Of a stretch of 64,000 bases of DNA, positions 45,638-55,021 are shown piece by piece; the stretch's first letter is position 1, and every line of letters begins with the position of its first letter. The DNA comes from Oscillatoria sp. FACHB-1407 (GTDB lineage: Bacteria; Cyanobacteriota; Cyanobacteriia; Elainellales; Elainellaceae). A model generated the notes under the pieces. That model did no database searches, was not told the DNA's origin, and saw only the letters and a list, made by a program, of their open reading frames with translations. The stretch spans positions 62,001-126,000 of the forward strand of contig NZ_JACJSA010000009.1 of NCBI RefSeq assembly GCF_014697545.1. Direction: 5' to 3'. A program made the position numbers and the translations under genes.

Positions 45638-46954
45638 ATGTTGTCAGCCCAACAGGCAGAAGCCTTAATCCTGAATCTGGTTCAACCGCTGGATTCACAA
45701 CAGGATGTTGAACAGGTCGGTTTACTCTCGTCATTGGGGCGAATTTTGGCAACGCCTGTCACGAGCCAACTCGACTTTCCTCATTGGGATAACTCCGCGA
45801 TGGATGGCTATGCGGTGCGGTTTGCAGATGTGCAGACGTGCAGTGCTGACAACCCAGCGATTCTAGAAGTTGTGGATGAAATCCCGGCAGGGGCAATTCC
45901 TCGAAAGCCGATTCAACCCGGACAAGCGGCTCGCATTCTTACCGGATCGATGATGCCCGATGGAGCCGATACGGTGATTATGCAAGAGGTCGTGAAACGG
46001 GAAGGCGATCGCCTCTTCGTCTCAACCCCACCCAAACCCCAGGAATTCGTGCGCCAGCGTGGGGTCTATTATCGGTCAGGCAATCTTCTGTTGCCCGCAG
46101 GTATTCCCCTGAATGCCCCTGAGATTGCGGTTCTAGCCGCTGCCCAATGTACTCAAGTAACCGTTTATCGGCGGGTGCGCGTGGCAATTTTGTCTACTGG
46201 GGATGAACTGGTTTCGCCGGATCAACCGCTCCAACTGGGACAGATTGTGGACTCAAATCAGTATGCGCTGGCGAGTTTGCTGGTTCAAGCGGGAGCTGAG
46301 CCACTGTTGTTGGGGGTTGTACCCGATAACCCTGAACCGTTGAAAGAGGCGATCGCTCAGGCGGTTCATCAAGCCGACATCATCTTGTCATCGGGTGGAG
46401 TATCGGTGGGTGATTACGACTACGTTGAGCGGATTTTGGAAAGTCTGGGTGCTGAGATTCACGTTCGCTCAGTGGCAGTGCGACCGGGGAAACCGTTGAC
46501 AGTAGCGACCTTCAAAAGAGAACAAGGGGTTGAAGTGTCAGACGGTCAGGAAACCAGAGACATCAGACAAAGCATTCCCCATTCCCCATTCCCCATTCCC
46601 CATTCCCCCTGTTTGTACTTTGGGTTACCGGGTAATCCTGTGTCCGCGCTGGTGAATATGTGGCGGTTTGTTCTGCCTGCGCTACGAAAGCAGTCGGGTC
46701 TGGTGCGTTCGTGGGAGCCATGTTGGGTGAAGGGAAAAACGCGCCAAAACCTTAAGTCCGATGGAAAGCGGGAAACCTATCTGTGGGGGCGATCGCACCT
46801 GGTGGATGGCGAATATGAATTTGAACTGGCAAGTGGCTCTCACCTGTCAGGCAATTTGATTAATCTAGCTCAAACCAATGCGTTAGCTGTAATCCCTGTA
46901 GGGCAAACGTTGATCTCCTCCGGTGAATCGGTTCAGATCATGCAAATCGCCTGA
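45638..46954 (+). CDS. moeA: Molybdopterin molybdenumtransferase MoeA with in-frame heptamer insertion
   Basis: I use the ATG at 45638 (MLSAQQAEALILNLVQPLD); a GTG two codons earlier is possible. The protein has 438 residues. Family blocks are WDNSAMDGYAVRF, ARILTGSMMPDGADTVIMQE, ILSTGDELVSP, SSGGVSVGDYDYVERIL and LPGNPVSALVNMWRFV. It inserts molybdenum into adenylylated molybdopterin. Between the ~300 region (PGKPLTVATF) and LPGNPVSA lies an insertion whose DNA (46571-46611) is five tandem ATTCCCC-type heptamers, read as IPHSPFPIPHSP. It keeps the frame, so the enzyme probably tolerates a surface loop here. Confidence 0.93.
   Translation: MLSAQQAEALILNLVQPLDSQQDVEQVGLLSSLGRILATPVTSQLDFPHWDNSAMDGYAVRFADVQTCSADNPAILEVVDEIPAGAIPRKPIQPGQAARILTGSMMPDGADTVIMQEVVKREGDRLFVSTPPKPQEFVRQRGVYYRSGNLLLPAGIPLNAPEIAVLAAAQCTQVTVYRRVRVAILSTGDELVSPDQPLQLGQIVDSNQYALASLLVQAGAEPLLLGVVPDNPEPLKEAIAQAVHQADIILSSGGVSVGDYDYVERILESLGAEIHVRSVAVRPGKPLTVATFKREQGVEVSDGQETRDIRQSIPHSPFPIPHSPCLYFGLPGNPVSALVNMWRFVLPALRKQSGLVRSWEPCWVKGKTRQNLKSDGKRETYLWGRSHLVDGEYEFELASGSHLSGNLINLAQTNALAVIPVGQTLISSGESVQIMQIA
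46571..46611. repeat. ATTCCCC heptamer array inside the moeA reading frame
   Basis: CATTCCC repeated about five times with a 7-bp period. Because 7 is not a multiple of 3, the peptide repeats every seven residues (PHSPFPI, PHSP). Confidence 0.85.
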
Positions 46955-47028
46955 TCGCGCCAGCTCCCCTAGAAGGGCTATCAGAGCCAAGTCTGCCTTT
47001 TCGGACTGCGGCAAATCAACGGTTTGCT

Positions 47029-47089
47029 GAACCGACGCAGGTTGGTTTTGCTTCCGTAGCTGCGGTTTCAACTGCCAAAATTCCTATCT
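47029..47089 (+). repeat. Dispersed hairpin repeat, copy 2
   Basis: Aligns with 1136-1196. CCGAC-GCAG-GTTGG forms one hairpin and GCGGTT-TC-AACTGC forms another. It lies between moeA and tRNA-Thr. Confidence 0.6.
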
Positions 47090-47100
47090 CAAACTAGGTT

Positions 47101-47130
47101 TTGTTAGCATCCCAAACAGACTGCTATACT
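47101..47130 (+). promoter_or_regulatory. Promoter of tRNA-Thr
   Basis: TTGTTA (47101-47106), an 18-base spacer and TATACT (47125-47130) lie 19 bases before the tRNA 5' end. Confidence 0.55.
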
Positions 47131-47149
47131 GATCTAGCACTAAATATCT

Positions 47150-47221
47150 GCCGATGTGGCTCAGTGGTAGAGCACTCGATTCGTAATCGAGCGGTCGCGG
47201 GTTCAAATCCCGCCATCGGCT
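47150..47221 (+). tRNA. tRNA-Thr (anticodon CGU)
   Basis: A 72-base cloverleaf. The acceptor stem GCCGATG pairs with CATCGGC. The D arm is GCTC-AGTGGTA-GAGC. The anticodon stem CTCGA/TCGAG encloses the loop TTCGTAA with anticodon CGT. The T arm GCGGG-TTCAAAT-CCCGC is canonical. CCA is not encoded. It ends one base before the stop of the convergent kinase gene. Confidence 0.96.
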
Positions 47222-47222
47222 T

Positions 47223-49352
47223 CTAGCTCAAATCTCGTTTGGCGATCGCCGCTTTTACGTTAGTTTGCTTCGGTGGATTCACACCAGAGAACAGATACAA
47301 GTTGCGATTTCGGACTCGCAAATCCGAATGTTTGACAGGAATCTCAATCACAAACGTTGACCCCTGTCCTGGTTCTGACTCGACTCTCAGCAAACCGTGG
47401 TGTTGGTTGACAATGGTTTGATAGCTGACGGCTAACCCCAACCCTGCGCCTTGCCCTGTTTTTTTCGTGGTAAAGAAGGGTTCAAAGATTTTCGGTTGAA
47501 TGTCGTAGTCGATGCCGCACCCATTGTCTGTAATGGTGATCCGTACCCAGGAGTCTTGGGTTACATCGTGAATCATCGGTTCTGTTGTGATTGTGATGAC
47601 TTTTGGATCAGGTTGGGGGTGATTGAGTGCTTCGATCGCATTCATGAGTAGGTTCATAAACACCTGATTGAGTTGTCGGGGATAGCACTCAATCCGGGGT
47701 AACTTGCTGTAATGGCGCACAATGTGAACATCGGCTTTAATATGACTCTGTAAAACTAACAATGTGTCATCCAAGCCAGCATTGACATCTGCCACTTTGC
47801 AGTGGGCTTCATCCAGTCGCGAAAAGCTCCGCAATGACAGCACGATTTCGCGAATTCGGTTAGCTCCCACTTGCATCGAGCTAAGAATGCGGGGCAGATC
47901 TTTCACCAGAAAGTCGAGTTCAATCTCGCGGGTTAGTTCTTTTAGCTCTTCTGAGGCTTGAGGGCAATGGTGTTCGTAAGCCTCAATCAAACGCAGCAAA
48001 TCTTGCACATATTGCTCAACATAGGGAATGTTGCCGTAAATAAAGCTCACAGGGTTGTTGATCTCATGAGCGACGCCAGCAACCATTTGCCCCAGACTCG
48101 ACATTTTTTCGCTCTGAATCAGTTGCGCCTGCACATGTTGTAGATGCTTCAAAGCTTCGGTCAGGCTACGGGCATGTTCGGCACTTTCGGCTGCTTGTTG
48201 CCGACTTTGGGCATAGAGGTAGGCTTGTTTGATCGAGATCGCCAGTTGGTCAGCAACGGCTTGGGCAAGTTTTTGGTCATCCCGTGACCAATGGCGAATA
48301 TGAGAACACTGATTGAGATAGAGGATGGCTTGCAGACTGCCATTGGCTCGCACTGGAACAACGAGCGAAGACTTAATTTGAGCCAGTCGATATTCAAGAT
48401 TGTTAGGACCAATTCGTGAATCTTGGGTAATGTCAGGAATGACAACCTGTTGACGAGTCCGGATCACCCACTTGGTGATAGGACCGTTGATATCAAAGTC
48501 TCGAAATGCCGGAGGATAGGGGGGACGGCACACTTCAAACAGGTGTTTGCGGCGAAAAATTGTTTGATTAATTCCTGGCTCATAGTATTCAGAGGAGCTT
48601 TCAGAATCATCGTCCAAATTCTCAACCAGGTGAACCAGGCAACGATCGACCTCTAGTGCCTTTTGCAGATGGGCGATCGCCTTCGTCAGGATTGTCTTTA
48701 AATCGAGGCTCTGCCGAGTTTGAGTGGTGATTTGATTGATCAGTTTTTCGCGCTGTGCCTGTTGCTGCATTTTTTCATACAGTTGCGCTTGACGCACTGC
48801 GATCTCTAATCGTTGAGCAATCAGTTGCATAAACTCAACCTCTGGGGCAGACCAGGAACGTGGCTCATCCACCATGCAGGCAATAAAGCCGATTGAACGC
48901 TCTCGTCCTCGAACGGGCACCAGTAGGCTGGCTTTTGCCCCAAAAACTTCGTAGGCGTGGGTTGTTTGAGCAGGTGATTGCGTGAAGCGGCTAAGCCAAC
49001 GCTCTAAGCCAGAAACTTGTCCGGCACTGATGACGATCTCACCTTTATTGATGAGCGAAGCAGCGGAATCTAACTTTGATAGAGGATGATAACCCAAGTG
49101 GGAGGGATGGTTGCTGTGCAACCGTTCACAAACGACCTGCACCTGTTGCAAGTCTTTGAAATACCAGAAGAAGAGACAGCGATCGAGTTTTAGCAGGTCG
49201 GCGACTTCATCAACTGCCGTTTGTAAAACGACTTTTAGCTCTAGTGAAGTACGAATGCGATCGACAATTTTTCGAAGAAGTGCGCTTTGCTGGGCTGGAT
49301 TGCGAAACGGCTGAGTAAGCCGATTTTTAGTGAGAGAGGAGAAGAAAGTCAC
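47223..49352 (-). CDS. Two-GAF-domain sensor histidine kinase
   Basis: A 709-residue soluble kinase with a GTG start at 49352. Two GAF domains come first (~25-195, with LLKLDRCLFFWYF; ~210-390, with ALEVDRCLVHLVE and SSLVVPVRANGSLQAILYLN). A coiled coil leads to the H box AGVAHEINNPVSFIYGNIPY. The ATPase domain has VFMNLLMNAIEALNHP, ITDNGCGIDYDIQPKIFEPF, FFTTKKTGQGAGLGLAVSY and QGSTFVIEIP. No GAF Cys in a clear bilin-binding context (CH) is seen, so a chromophore is not indicated; small-molecule sensing is likely. The stop is adjacent to the convergent tRNA-Thr. Confidence 0.9.
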   Translation of the reverse strand: MTFFSSLTKNRLTQPFRNPAQQSALLRKIVDRIRTSLELKVVLQTAVDEVADLLKLDRCLFFWYFKDLQQVQVVCERLHSNHPSHLGYHPLSKLDSAASLINKGEIVISAGQVSGLERWLSRFTQSPAQTTHAYEVFGAKASLLVPVRGRERSIGFIACMVDEPRSWSAPEVEFMQLIAQRLEIAVRQAQLYEKMQQQAQREKLINQITTQTRQSLDLKTILTKAIAHLQKALEVDRCLVHLVENLDDDSESSSEYYEPGINQTIFRRKHLFEVCRPPYPPAFRDFDINGPITKWVIRTRQQVVIPDITQDSRIGPNNLEYRLAQIKSSLVVPVRANGSLQAILYLNQCSHIRHWSRDDQKLAQAVADQLAISIKQAYLYAQSRQQAAESAEHARSLTEALKHLQHVQAQLIQSEKMSSLGQMVAGVAHEINNPVSFIYGNIPYVEQYVQDLLRLIEAYEHHCPQASEELKELTREIELDFLVKDLPRILSSMQVGANRIREIVLSLRSFSRLDEAHCKVADVNAGLDDTLLVLQSHIKADVHIVRHYSKLPRIECYPRQLNQVFMNLLMNAIEALNHPQPDPKVITITTEPMIHDVTQDSWVRITITDNGCGIDYDIQPKIFEPFFTTKKTGQGAGLGLAVSYQTIVNQHHGLLRVESEPGQGSTFVIEIPVKHSDLRVRNRNLYLFSGVNPPKQTNVKAAIAKRDLS

Positions 49353-50299
49353 AGAGTATAACCAGGAATGATTTGACGCAGGTTAGTCACGGTAACGCAA
49401 TGGTTTTGGGTAGATTGCACCAACCTTTACACCAAATAATCGAAACTCTCCTAACGCAAATACCAACTCTAGACGTGATACCAAGATACTCAGTCGGTGT
49501 AACTGTTTGGGGCTGAGCACAGGTAGAAACAGATTGAGACTCAAAGCAATGATGGAGAACAGGTTTTTAATCTTGCCTTTACGTCTTGTTCTACGTGTTG
49601 AACAACCCAACCTTGTTGTTTTCCAAACTTATTCTTTTAACCCTGTTTTATTTTTATACCAATCAACTCCGTAATCAGGGTTAACTTCTTCAGTACTTTA
49701 CCGTTACTTCATCATTGCTTTGCAAAATTCTAAAGGTTAGATGAATTGTAGTAGTTGAAATTACAAAAAAATCTGCTTTGAGTCGGTTTACTGTTAGAAA
49801 AGCCAATTCTTAAGAAAAGTGAAATGCGAGGAAATCCAAATAAAACGCCTATTCCTCAATTGAATATGAGAGTTAAGACACTTTATCTGTTAAAAACCAT
49901 TTTTCCTATACATCAATTTAAGTTTTTTAATAAAGAATTTACAGGGGACGAAATGGGATGGGCTGCGATCGCCACAAAGCTGATGCTGTATGAGTTATTC
50001 CCCGCTGCGCAACAGAATTGATGCAACATCGATTTACAAGGAAACTGATGTAGTGGGTGGTATCGATGGGATGATTAAATTGCTTAGAATTATGAATTTA
50101 ATAAATCTGCAAACTGTACAGACGGGTTTGGCAGACCAATCTACATTTTGTAATGGATTTGACAGCGAAACTCGCCCCTACCAAACATCGACTTTATTCA
50201 ATTTCCATTCCTTAAGATTTATCACCCGTATTCCCGTCTTGCTTTAACGTTTGTTCAAATTTTATCTGAGTATTATTACTGATTTCCATCGCACTTGTT
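49353..50299. other. Long intergenic stretch with one dispersed repeat
   Basis: About 950 bases. Short open frames at 49383-49610 (minus) and 49824-50021 (plus) lack ribosome binding sites and familiar patterns and are not called. The region is AT-rich from 49620 to 49960. 50121-50214 is the second copy of a ~95-bp repeat. Confidence 0.5.
50121..50214. repeat. Dispersed ~95-bp repeat, copy 2
   Basis: Shares GGGTTTGGCAGACC, ATCTACA, AATGGATTTGAC and CCATTCCTTAA with 27834-27929 in the same order. Confidence 0.65.
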
Positions 50300-51586
50300 A
50301 TGACTTCTCAACCCGTTGATTTATTGCTGCGTCATTGTTATCTGCTACACATTGATCGAGCGACTGAAGCCGTTGATATTGCAATTCAAGATGGGAAAAT
50401 AGTGGCGATCGCCCCTCAACTGCCCCACTCGGCTCAATTAGAGCTTGACCTGGCAGGGCAGATGGTCAGCCCTCCATTTGTCGAGTCTCATATTCACCTG
50501 GATTCAGTGATGACGGTTGGGGAACCCCGTTGGAATCAGAGCGGCACGCTGTTTGAAGGGATTGAGATCTGGCGAGAACGCAAACAAACGCTGACATTAG
50601 AGGATGTGAAAGAACGGGCGATCGCGGCGTTAAAGCAACAGGCGATGCAAGGAGTGTTGTTTGTTCGGACTCATGCCGATGTGAGTGAACAGACCCTGAC
50701 CGCATTAAAAGGCTTGCTGGAAGCGCGTGAAGCCGTTAAAGACTGGATGACGTTGCAGGTCGTGGCATTTCCCCAGGATGGTGTTTATGGCAGCCCGCAG
50801 AATGAGGCGTTGCTAGAAGAAGCCATGAAAATGGGAGCCGATGTGGTGGGCGGCATTCCTCACTACGAGTTGACGCGGGAAGATGGGGTGCGGTCAATCC
50901 ACCGCATTTTTGAACTGGCGCAGCAATACGATCGCCTGATTGACATCCACTGTGACGAAATTGACGATGATCAGTCTCGATTTCTCGAAGTTGTTGCGGC
51001 GTGTGCTGTCCGTACAGGCATGGGGTCGCGTGTCACTGCCAGTCACACCACAGCCTTTGGTTCTTATAACAATGCCTATGCCTTCAAGCTGTTGGGATTT
51101 CTACAACGGACTCAACTCAATTTCATCGCCAATCCGTTGATCAACATCACATTGCAGGGGCGTACCGATACCTATCCCAAGCGACGGGGCGTGACGCGAG
51201 TCAAGGAATTGTGGCAACAGGGCACGAATGTCAGTTTGGGGCACGACTGCATTCAAGACCCCTGGTATTCCCTGGGTACAGGGAACATGCTGGATGTTGC
51301 CAATATGGCGGTGCATGTGTGTCAGATGACAGGAACCCCCGAAATTGATGCTTGCTACAACATGGTGACGTGGCAGGGGGCAAAAACGCTGCACCTTGAG
51401 GATCAGTATGGGGTTGAGGTGGGTAAACCTGCCAATCTGATTGTGCTCGATGCCAGCGTTCCAATGGTGCAACCAACTCAGTTGCGGTATGAAGCAATTC
51501 GGCGACGTGCAACGGTGCGGTATGTGATTTCAAGAGGCAAGTTGTTAGCTCATACGGAACCGGCTCAAGCGCACTGGAAGGGGTAG
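50300..51586 (+). CDS. codA: Cytosine deaminase (amidohydrolase family)
   Basis: A 428-residue TIM-barrel metal hydrolase. Metal and catalytic motifs are ESHIHLDSVM, a His/Glu set in DIHCDEIDDDQSRF, the ASHTTAFGSYNNAYAFKLL block and LGHDCIQDPWYSLGTGNML. These match CodA, which converts cytosine to uracil (and isoguanine-type bases) for pyrimidine salvage. Length equals the E. coli enzyme. No permease gene (codB) is adjacent. The stop is TAG followed by TGGGGAAAGGATAAAGG, the beginning of a heptamer array. Confidence 0.9.
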   Translation: MTSQPVDLLLRHCYLLHIDRATEAVDIAIQDGKIVAIAPQLPHSAQLELDLAGQMVSPPFVESHIHLDSVMTVGEPRWNQSGTLFEGIEIWRERKQTLTLEDVKERAIAALKQQAMQGVLFVRTHADVSEQTLTALKGLLEAREAVKDWMTLQVVAFPQDGVYGSPQNEALLEEAMKMGADVVGGIPHYELTREDGVRSIHRIFELAQQYDRLIDIHCDEIDDDQSRFLEVVAACAVRTGMGSRVTASHTTAFGSYNNAYAFKLLGFLQRTQLNFIANPLINITLQGRTDTYPKRRGVTRVKELWQQGTNVSLGHDCIQDPWYSLGTGNMLDVANMAVHVCQMTGTPEIDACYNMVTWQGAKTLHLEDQYGVEVGKPANLIVLDASVPMVQPTQLRYEAIRRRATVRYVISRGKLLAHTEPAQAHWKG

Positions 51587-51730
51587 TGGGGAAAGGATAA
51601 AGGCTCAACGATAAAGGATAAAGAGCAAGGATAAAGGATGAAGGATAAAGGATAAAGGATGAAGGATGAAGGATGAAGGATAAAGGATGAAGGATAAAGG
51701 ATAGGAAAGCCGTGAAGGATAAGAGTGAGG
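51583..51730. repeat. AAGGATA/AAGGATG heptamer array
   Basis: About 145 bases of AAGGATA and AAGGATG units, starting at the codA stop codon. Confidence 0.85.
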
Positions 51731-51781
51731 CAGTAAGAGAGTAGATCTCGTTTTGGCGTTGCTGAATAAGAATATGAGATC

Positions 51782-51840
51782 GCGAGCAAGATGCTCGCAC
51801 TCCCTTGTGATGATCGCGATAGGGTGAGCGTCTCGCTCAC
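51782..51840. repeat. Composite double-hairpin repeat, copy 2 (inverted)
   Basis: GCGAGCA-AGA-TGCTCGC, then 25 bases, then GTGAGCG-TCT-CGCTCAC. It is the reverse complement arrangement of 37768-37826. Confidence 0.7.
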
Positions 51841-51937
51841 GTTGGGAATTTACGTATCATTTGTCATTTCAGCAACGCCCTCGTTTTCTCTCATCCTTTA
51901 TCCCTTATCCTTCACAACTAGCACCTTTCTACTTCTT

Positions 51938-54900
51938 CTAGCCCAGGAACTTCACTCCCGCCGCAGCCAGGATACCTGCGATCGCCGCTGTTGCAACCGA
52001 CGTAATCGCCGTACCAAACACCCACCAGGCAGCGGATGCAGCCGTTTTTTGCACTTCTTCCGCCTGTTCTTTGGCTTGATGTTTTAAGGCTCTAACCCGC
52101 TCTTGGGCTTTGGTCTGCACTCGTTCTGCGCGTTGCAATACACTGTCGCGTGCCGCTTCGATCTGGTCGATGACTTGATTCACCTGCTCCTCTGAGAGAT
52201 TGGATCGTGAGGTGAGCAGCGTGACGAGCGTTTCGCGATCGAACTGACTGAGGCGATCCTTCAAGGCGTCGAATCCCGCTTCTGGATCGTCAAACAACTT
52301 GCGAACATCGCGTTGAATGTTGTCGTAGTTGAGTTCAGGAAGATCGAGGGAGTCGAGATAATTCCGTACGTTGCCAGTGACTTTATCCGTTGCATTTTGC
52401 ACCTGATCTTTGACTGCGCGAACAGGTTGCAGGAGTTGTTGTTGAATGGACTTCGCCTGATCGAGCACCTGATCCACGATGCGATTGGCTTCTTCTTCCG
52501 TCACATCTTGCCGTTGAGTCAGCAGGGAAACCAACGTACCCCGATCGACTTGAGAGAGGCGATCGCTTAACTGCTCAACTCCCGCTTTGGGGTGTTTGAA
52601 CAAGCGTTGTAGGTCACGTTGAATGCCTTCTGGGTTCAATTCCTCACGATTGGTGTTTCGCAGGTAATCAGTGAGATCTGTGGTGAAATCCTGGACGCGA
52701 TCGCGAGTTCGAGTAGCGATTTCACGGGGCGATCGGGCGATCGATTGTAGCGTCTCAAACACTTGATCGATGGCTCGATTCACCTGCTCCTCACTCAAAT
52801 CCTGGCGTTGGCTCAGCAGTCTCACTAGCGTATCGCGATCGACGTGCGACAACCGTTCTCCCAGAGCAGAAACCCCGGCTTGCGGGTCGTTGAGCAACTG
52901 TTGCAAATCGCGCTGGATGCCTTCTGGGTTGAGTTCCTCTAGATTCGTGCTCCGCAAATAGTCTGCGATTTGAGTGGTGAGGCGATCGACCTGTTCTCTG
53001 GCTTGTTCGGCGAGTTCGCGAGGCGTGTGCAAAATCTCATCACGCACGGATTCAAACTGGTCAATCAGTTGATTGACCTGCTGTGAACTCAGGTCTTGCC
53101 GTTGAGAAAGCACCTGCTGCAATGAAGTGCGGTTGAGTTGTCCTAAACCTGCCCGCAGTGTTCCAAAACCTCGTTCAGGTGCCTGCAACATTTGCTGCAA
53201 GGTCTGTTGGATGGCGGTCGGAGTTAGCTCAGTCGGATTGGTTTCTGTCAGATAACGCTCGACCTGTTGACGAAATTCTCCGGCTTCTGCCTGCAACTGG
53301 TTCCAGGTTTCCTGAGATTGGTTGAGGAAGCGATCGCGTGCCCCTTCCAGATCGTTGAGAATCCGCTCTGTTTCTTCTGGGTTGAGGTCTTGTCGCCCTG
53401 CCAAAAGCATTTGCGTCAAGGCATCGCGATCGAATTGCAGTAAGCGGTTGCCCAGCATTTCATAGGTCGCATCGGGATCTGCTAACAAAGCCGTGAAATC
53501 CTGTTGAATGCTTTCGCTCATCAGTGCCTCTTTCGGGGCTGATTTTAGATAAGTTTCAACGCGATGGCGCAGGCCAGCGATGCGTTCCTGTTCTTCAGCA
53601 GCCCGCACCGTATCCAGCACTTCCTGTCGCACGACTTCTAACTCGTCGGCAATGTCGTTAATCTGCTCAACCACGACGCCTTCACGCCGATTCAGCACCC
53701 CAACAAAATAGCTACGGTTCAACTGTTCGAGTTGCTGCCGGACTAACCCTGCATTGGCTTCTGGGTCAAATAGCACTTCTCTAAAACCGCGATCGAGATT
53801 CTCTGGGCGCAAATACCAACCGGGAGAGTTGAGCAAATAGTTTTCCACATCGGAACGAATGGTGAAAGCGGGCTGACGACTCAATCCTTTAACGGCTTGG
53901 CCCGCTTGTTGTCCCAAGTGACTCGCTTGCTGACCGACCTGATTGGCTTGTTGTCCCAGTTGCTCTCTGGCGGCATTGAGCGATCGCGTCACTTTCTCAA
54001 CGGAGATGTCTGAAAACCCCAGTGCATTCAGCACCTTGGTCAAATCTTCCGGGTTGAGCTTGGCTAATCCACTGCGTCCGGTGAGGGTTGCAATCAAGGT
54101 ATCAGTTCCCAGTTGCATGGTGCGCTCCCGTAGACCCACACCGCCTTGTTGCGGTTGACTTTCACCGTTGGTGAGGCCTCCATTGGCTTGCCCGTTGCCA
54201 TTGCTAGGAAGTTTGATGCCTAGAAGTTGAGTCAGACGCTCGCGCAGTTTGCCCGATTCCAAATCTTCAGGAGTTGCTGAACGAATAATGTTTAATAAAT
54301 CAGAGTTCTCAAAGGCAGGCAGGTTGGCGTTGCTCAACAGTGTCATTGCTTGATTTGGAACGTTGTTGAGATCGAGTTGAGGGATTTGAGGCAAACGAAT
54401 GTTGGAGACATAGCCCTCCAGATTTTCGCGCAGGCGATCGCTACTCAAAGCCGATTGCAACTCCCGTTTCACCACATCTACGGATGCTTCGACCGTATCG
54501 GTTACTTGTTTGCTAGCTGCTCGACCACTGAGAGCCGTTGCTACCGTTCCAACGACCCCTTGCAGCCCGGTGTTGGCTGCACTGCCGACTGTACCAACTA
54601 CAGAGGCGATCGCTTGCGAACTCAGCCACACCAGCAGCAAGAAATAAACTGACCAGATGACCACAGAGACGATCGCGGCTAATCCTGCGTCGTGAATTAG
54701 CGTCAATTTCACAGCTAAAAAGCACGCGATAAACACGGCTGTATTCACAATAAACAGGGTTGTTGTGCCAACTTTGGCTTCAATTTTGCGAAGCTTTTTG
54801 CCCCAGGTTCTCTCCTTGTCACGACTATAGTCGTCATCTGTGTCAGCAGGATTTATCCCGGCTGAAATGCCAATTGCGACTGAGAGATTGCTGAGGATAA

Positions 54901-55021
54901 ATTGAAATGCAAATGCCATCACCACTCCAGCAATCAGCGCAATAAAAAATTGCGGTCCTGAGAGAAATGACAGAGCAAAATCCTCCGTTAAGGACGGGAC
55001 TTGAGCAAAATACTGGAACAT
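51938..55021 (-). CDS. Large membrane protein with six tandem ~98-residue helical modules
   Basis: I use the ATG at 55021 (MFQYFAQVPSLTEDF), with AGGA upstream, giving 1027 residues. Three membrane helices lie near the N terminus (~24-52, ~85-107, ~112-140) and one at the extreme C terminus (AAWWVFGTAITSVATAAIAG). Between ~380 and ~985 six tandem modules repeat the pattern YL...N-P-E-x-IQRDLQ-x-L...DP-x-AG, LxxRLSxxDRxTLVxLL, R-Q-DL-SEEQVNxxIDQ. Modules 4-6 are the most alike. A half-module may precede them near 330. Residues ~350-380 are a Gln/Gly heptad run (QLGQQANQVGQQASHLGQQA). I do not recognise the family. Anchored at both ends, it could bridge or shape membranes; that is inference. 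It is a single gene. Confidence 0.8.
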   Translation of the reverse strand: MFQYFAQVPSLTEDFALSFLSGPQFFIALIAGVVMAFAFQFILSNLSVAIGISAGINPADTDDDYSRDKERTWGKKLRKIEAKVGTTTLFIVNTAVFIACFLAVKLTLIHDAGLAAIVSVVIWSVYFLLLVWLSSQAIASVVGTVGSAANTGLQGVVGTVATALSGRAASKQVTDTVEASVDVVKRELQSALSSDRLRENLEGYVSNIRLPQIPQLDLNNVPNQAMTLLSNANLPAFENSDLLNIIRSATPEDLESGKLRERLTQLLGIKLPSNGNGQANGGLTNGESQPQQGGVGLRERTMQLGTDTLIATLTGRSGLAKLNPEDLTKVLNALGFSDISVEKVTRSLNAAREQLGQQANQVGQQASHLGQQAGQAVKGLSRQPAFTIRSDVENYLLNSPGWYLRPENLDRGFREVLFDPEANAGLVRQQLEQLNRSYFVGVLNRREGVVVEQINDIADELEVVRQEVLDTVRAAEEQERIAGLRHRVETYLKSAPKEALMSESIQQDFTALLADPDATYEMLGNRLLQFDRDALTQMLLAGRQDLNPEETERILNDLEGARDRFLNQSQETWNQLQAEAGEFRQQVERYLTETNPTELTPTAIQQTLQQMLQAPERGFGTLRAGLGQLNRTSLQQVLSQRQDLSSQQVNQLIDQFESVRDEILHTPRELAEQAREQVDRLTTQIADYLRSTNLEELNPEGIQRDLQQLLNDPQAGVSALGERLSHVDRDTLVRLLSQRQDLSEEQVNRAIDQVFETLQSIARSPREIATRTRDRVQDFTTDLTDYLRNTNREELNPEGIQRDLQRLFKHPKAGVEQLSDRLSQVDRGTLVSLLTQRQDVTEEEANRIVDQVLDQAKSIQQQLLQPVRAVKDQVQNATDKVTGNVRNYLDSLDLPELNYDNIQRDVRKLFDDPEAGFDALKDRLSQFDRETLVTLLTSRSNLSEEQVNQVIDQIEAARDSVLQRAERVQTKAQERVRALKHQAKEQAEEVQKTAASAAWWVFGTAITSVATAAIAGILAAAGVKFLG

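Noticed and set aside
49383..50247. Short open frames in the long gap before codA
   Set aside because: No ribosome binding sites, low-complexity or AT-driven composition, and part is a dispersed repeat.
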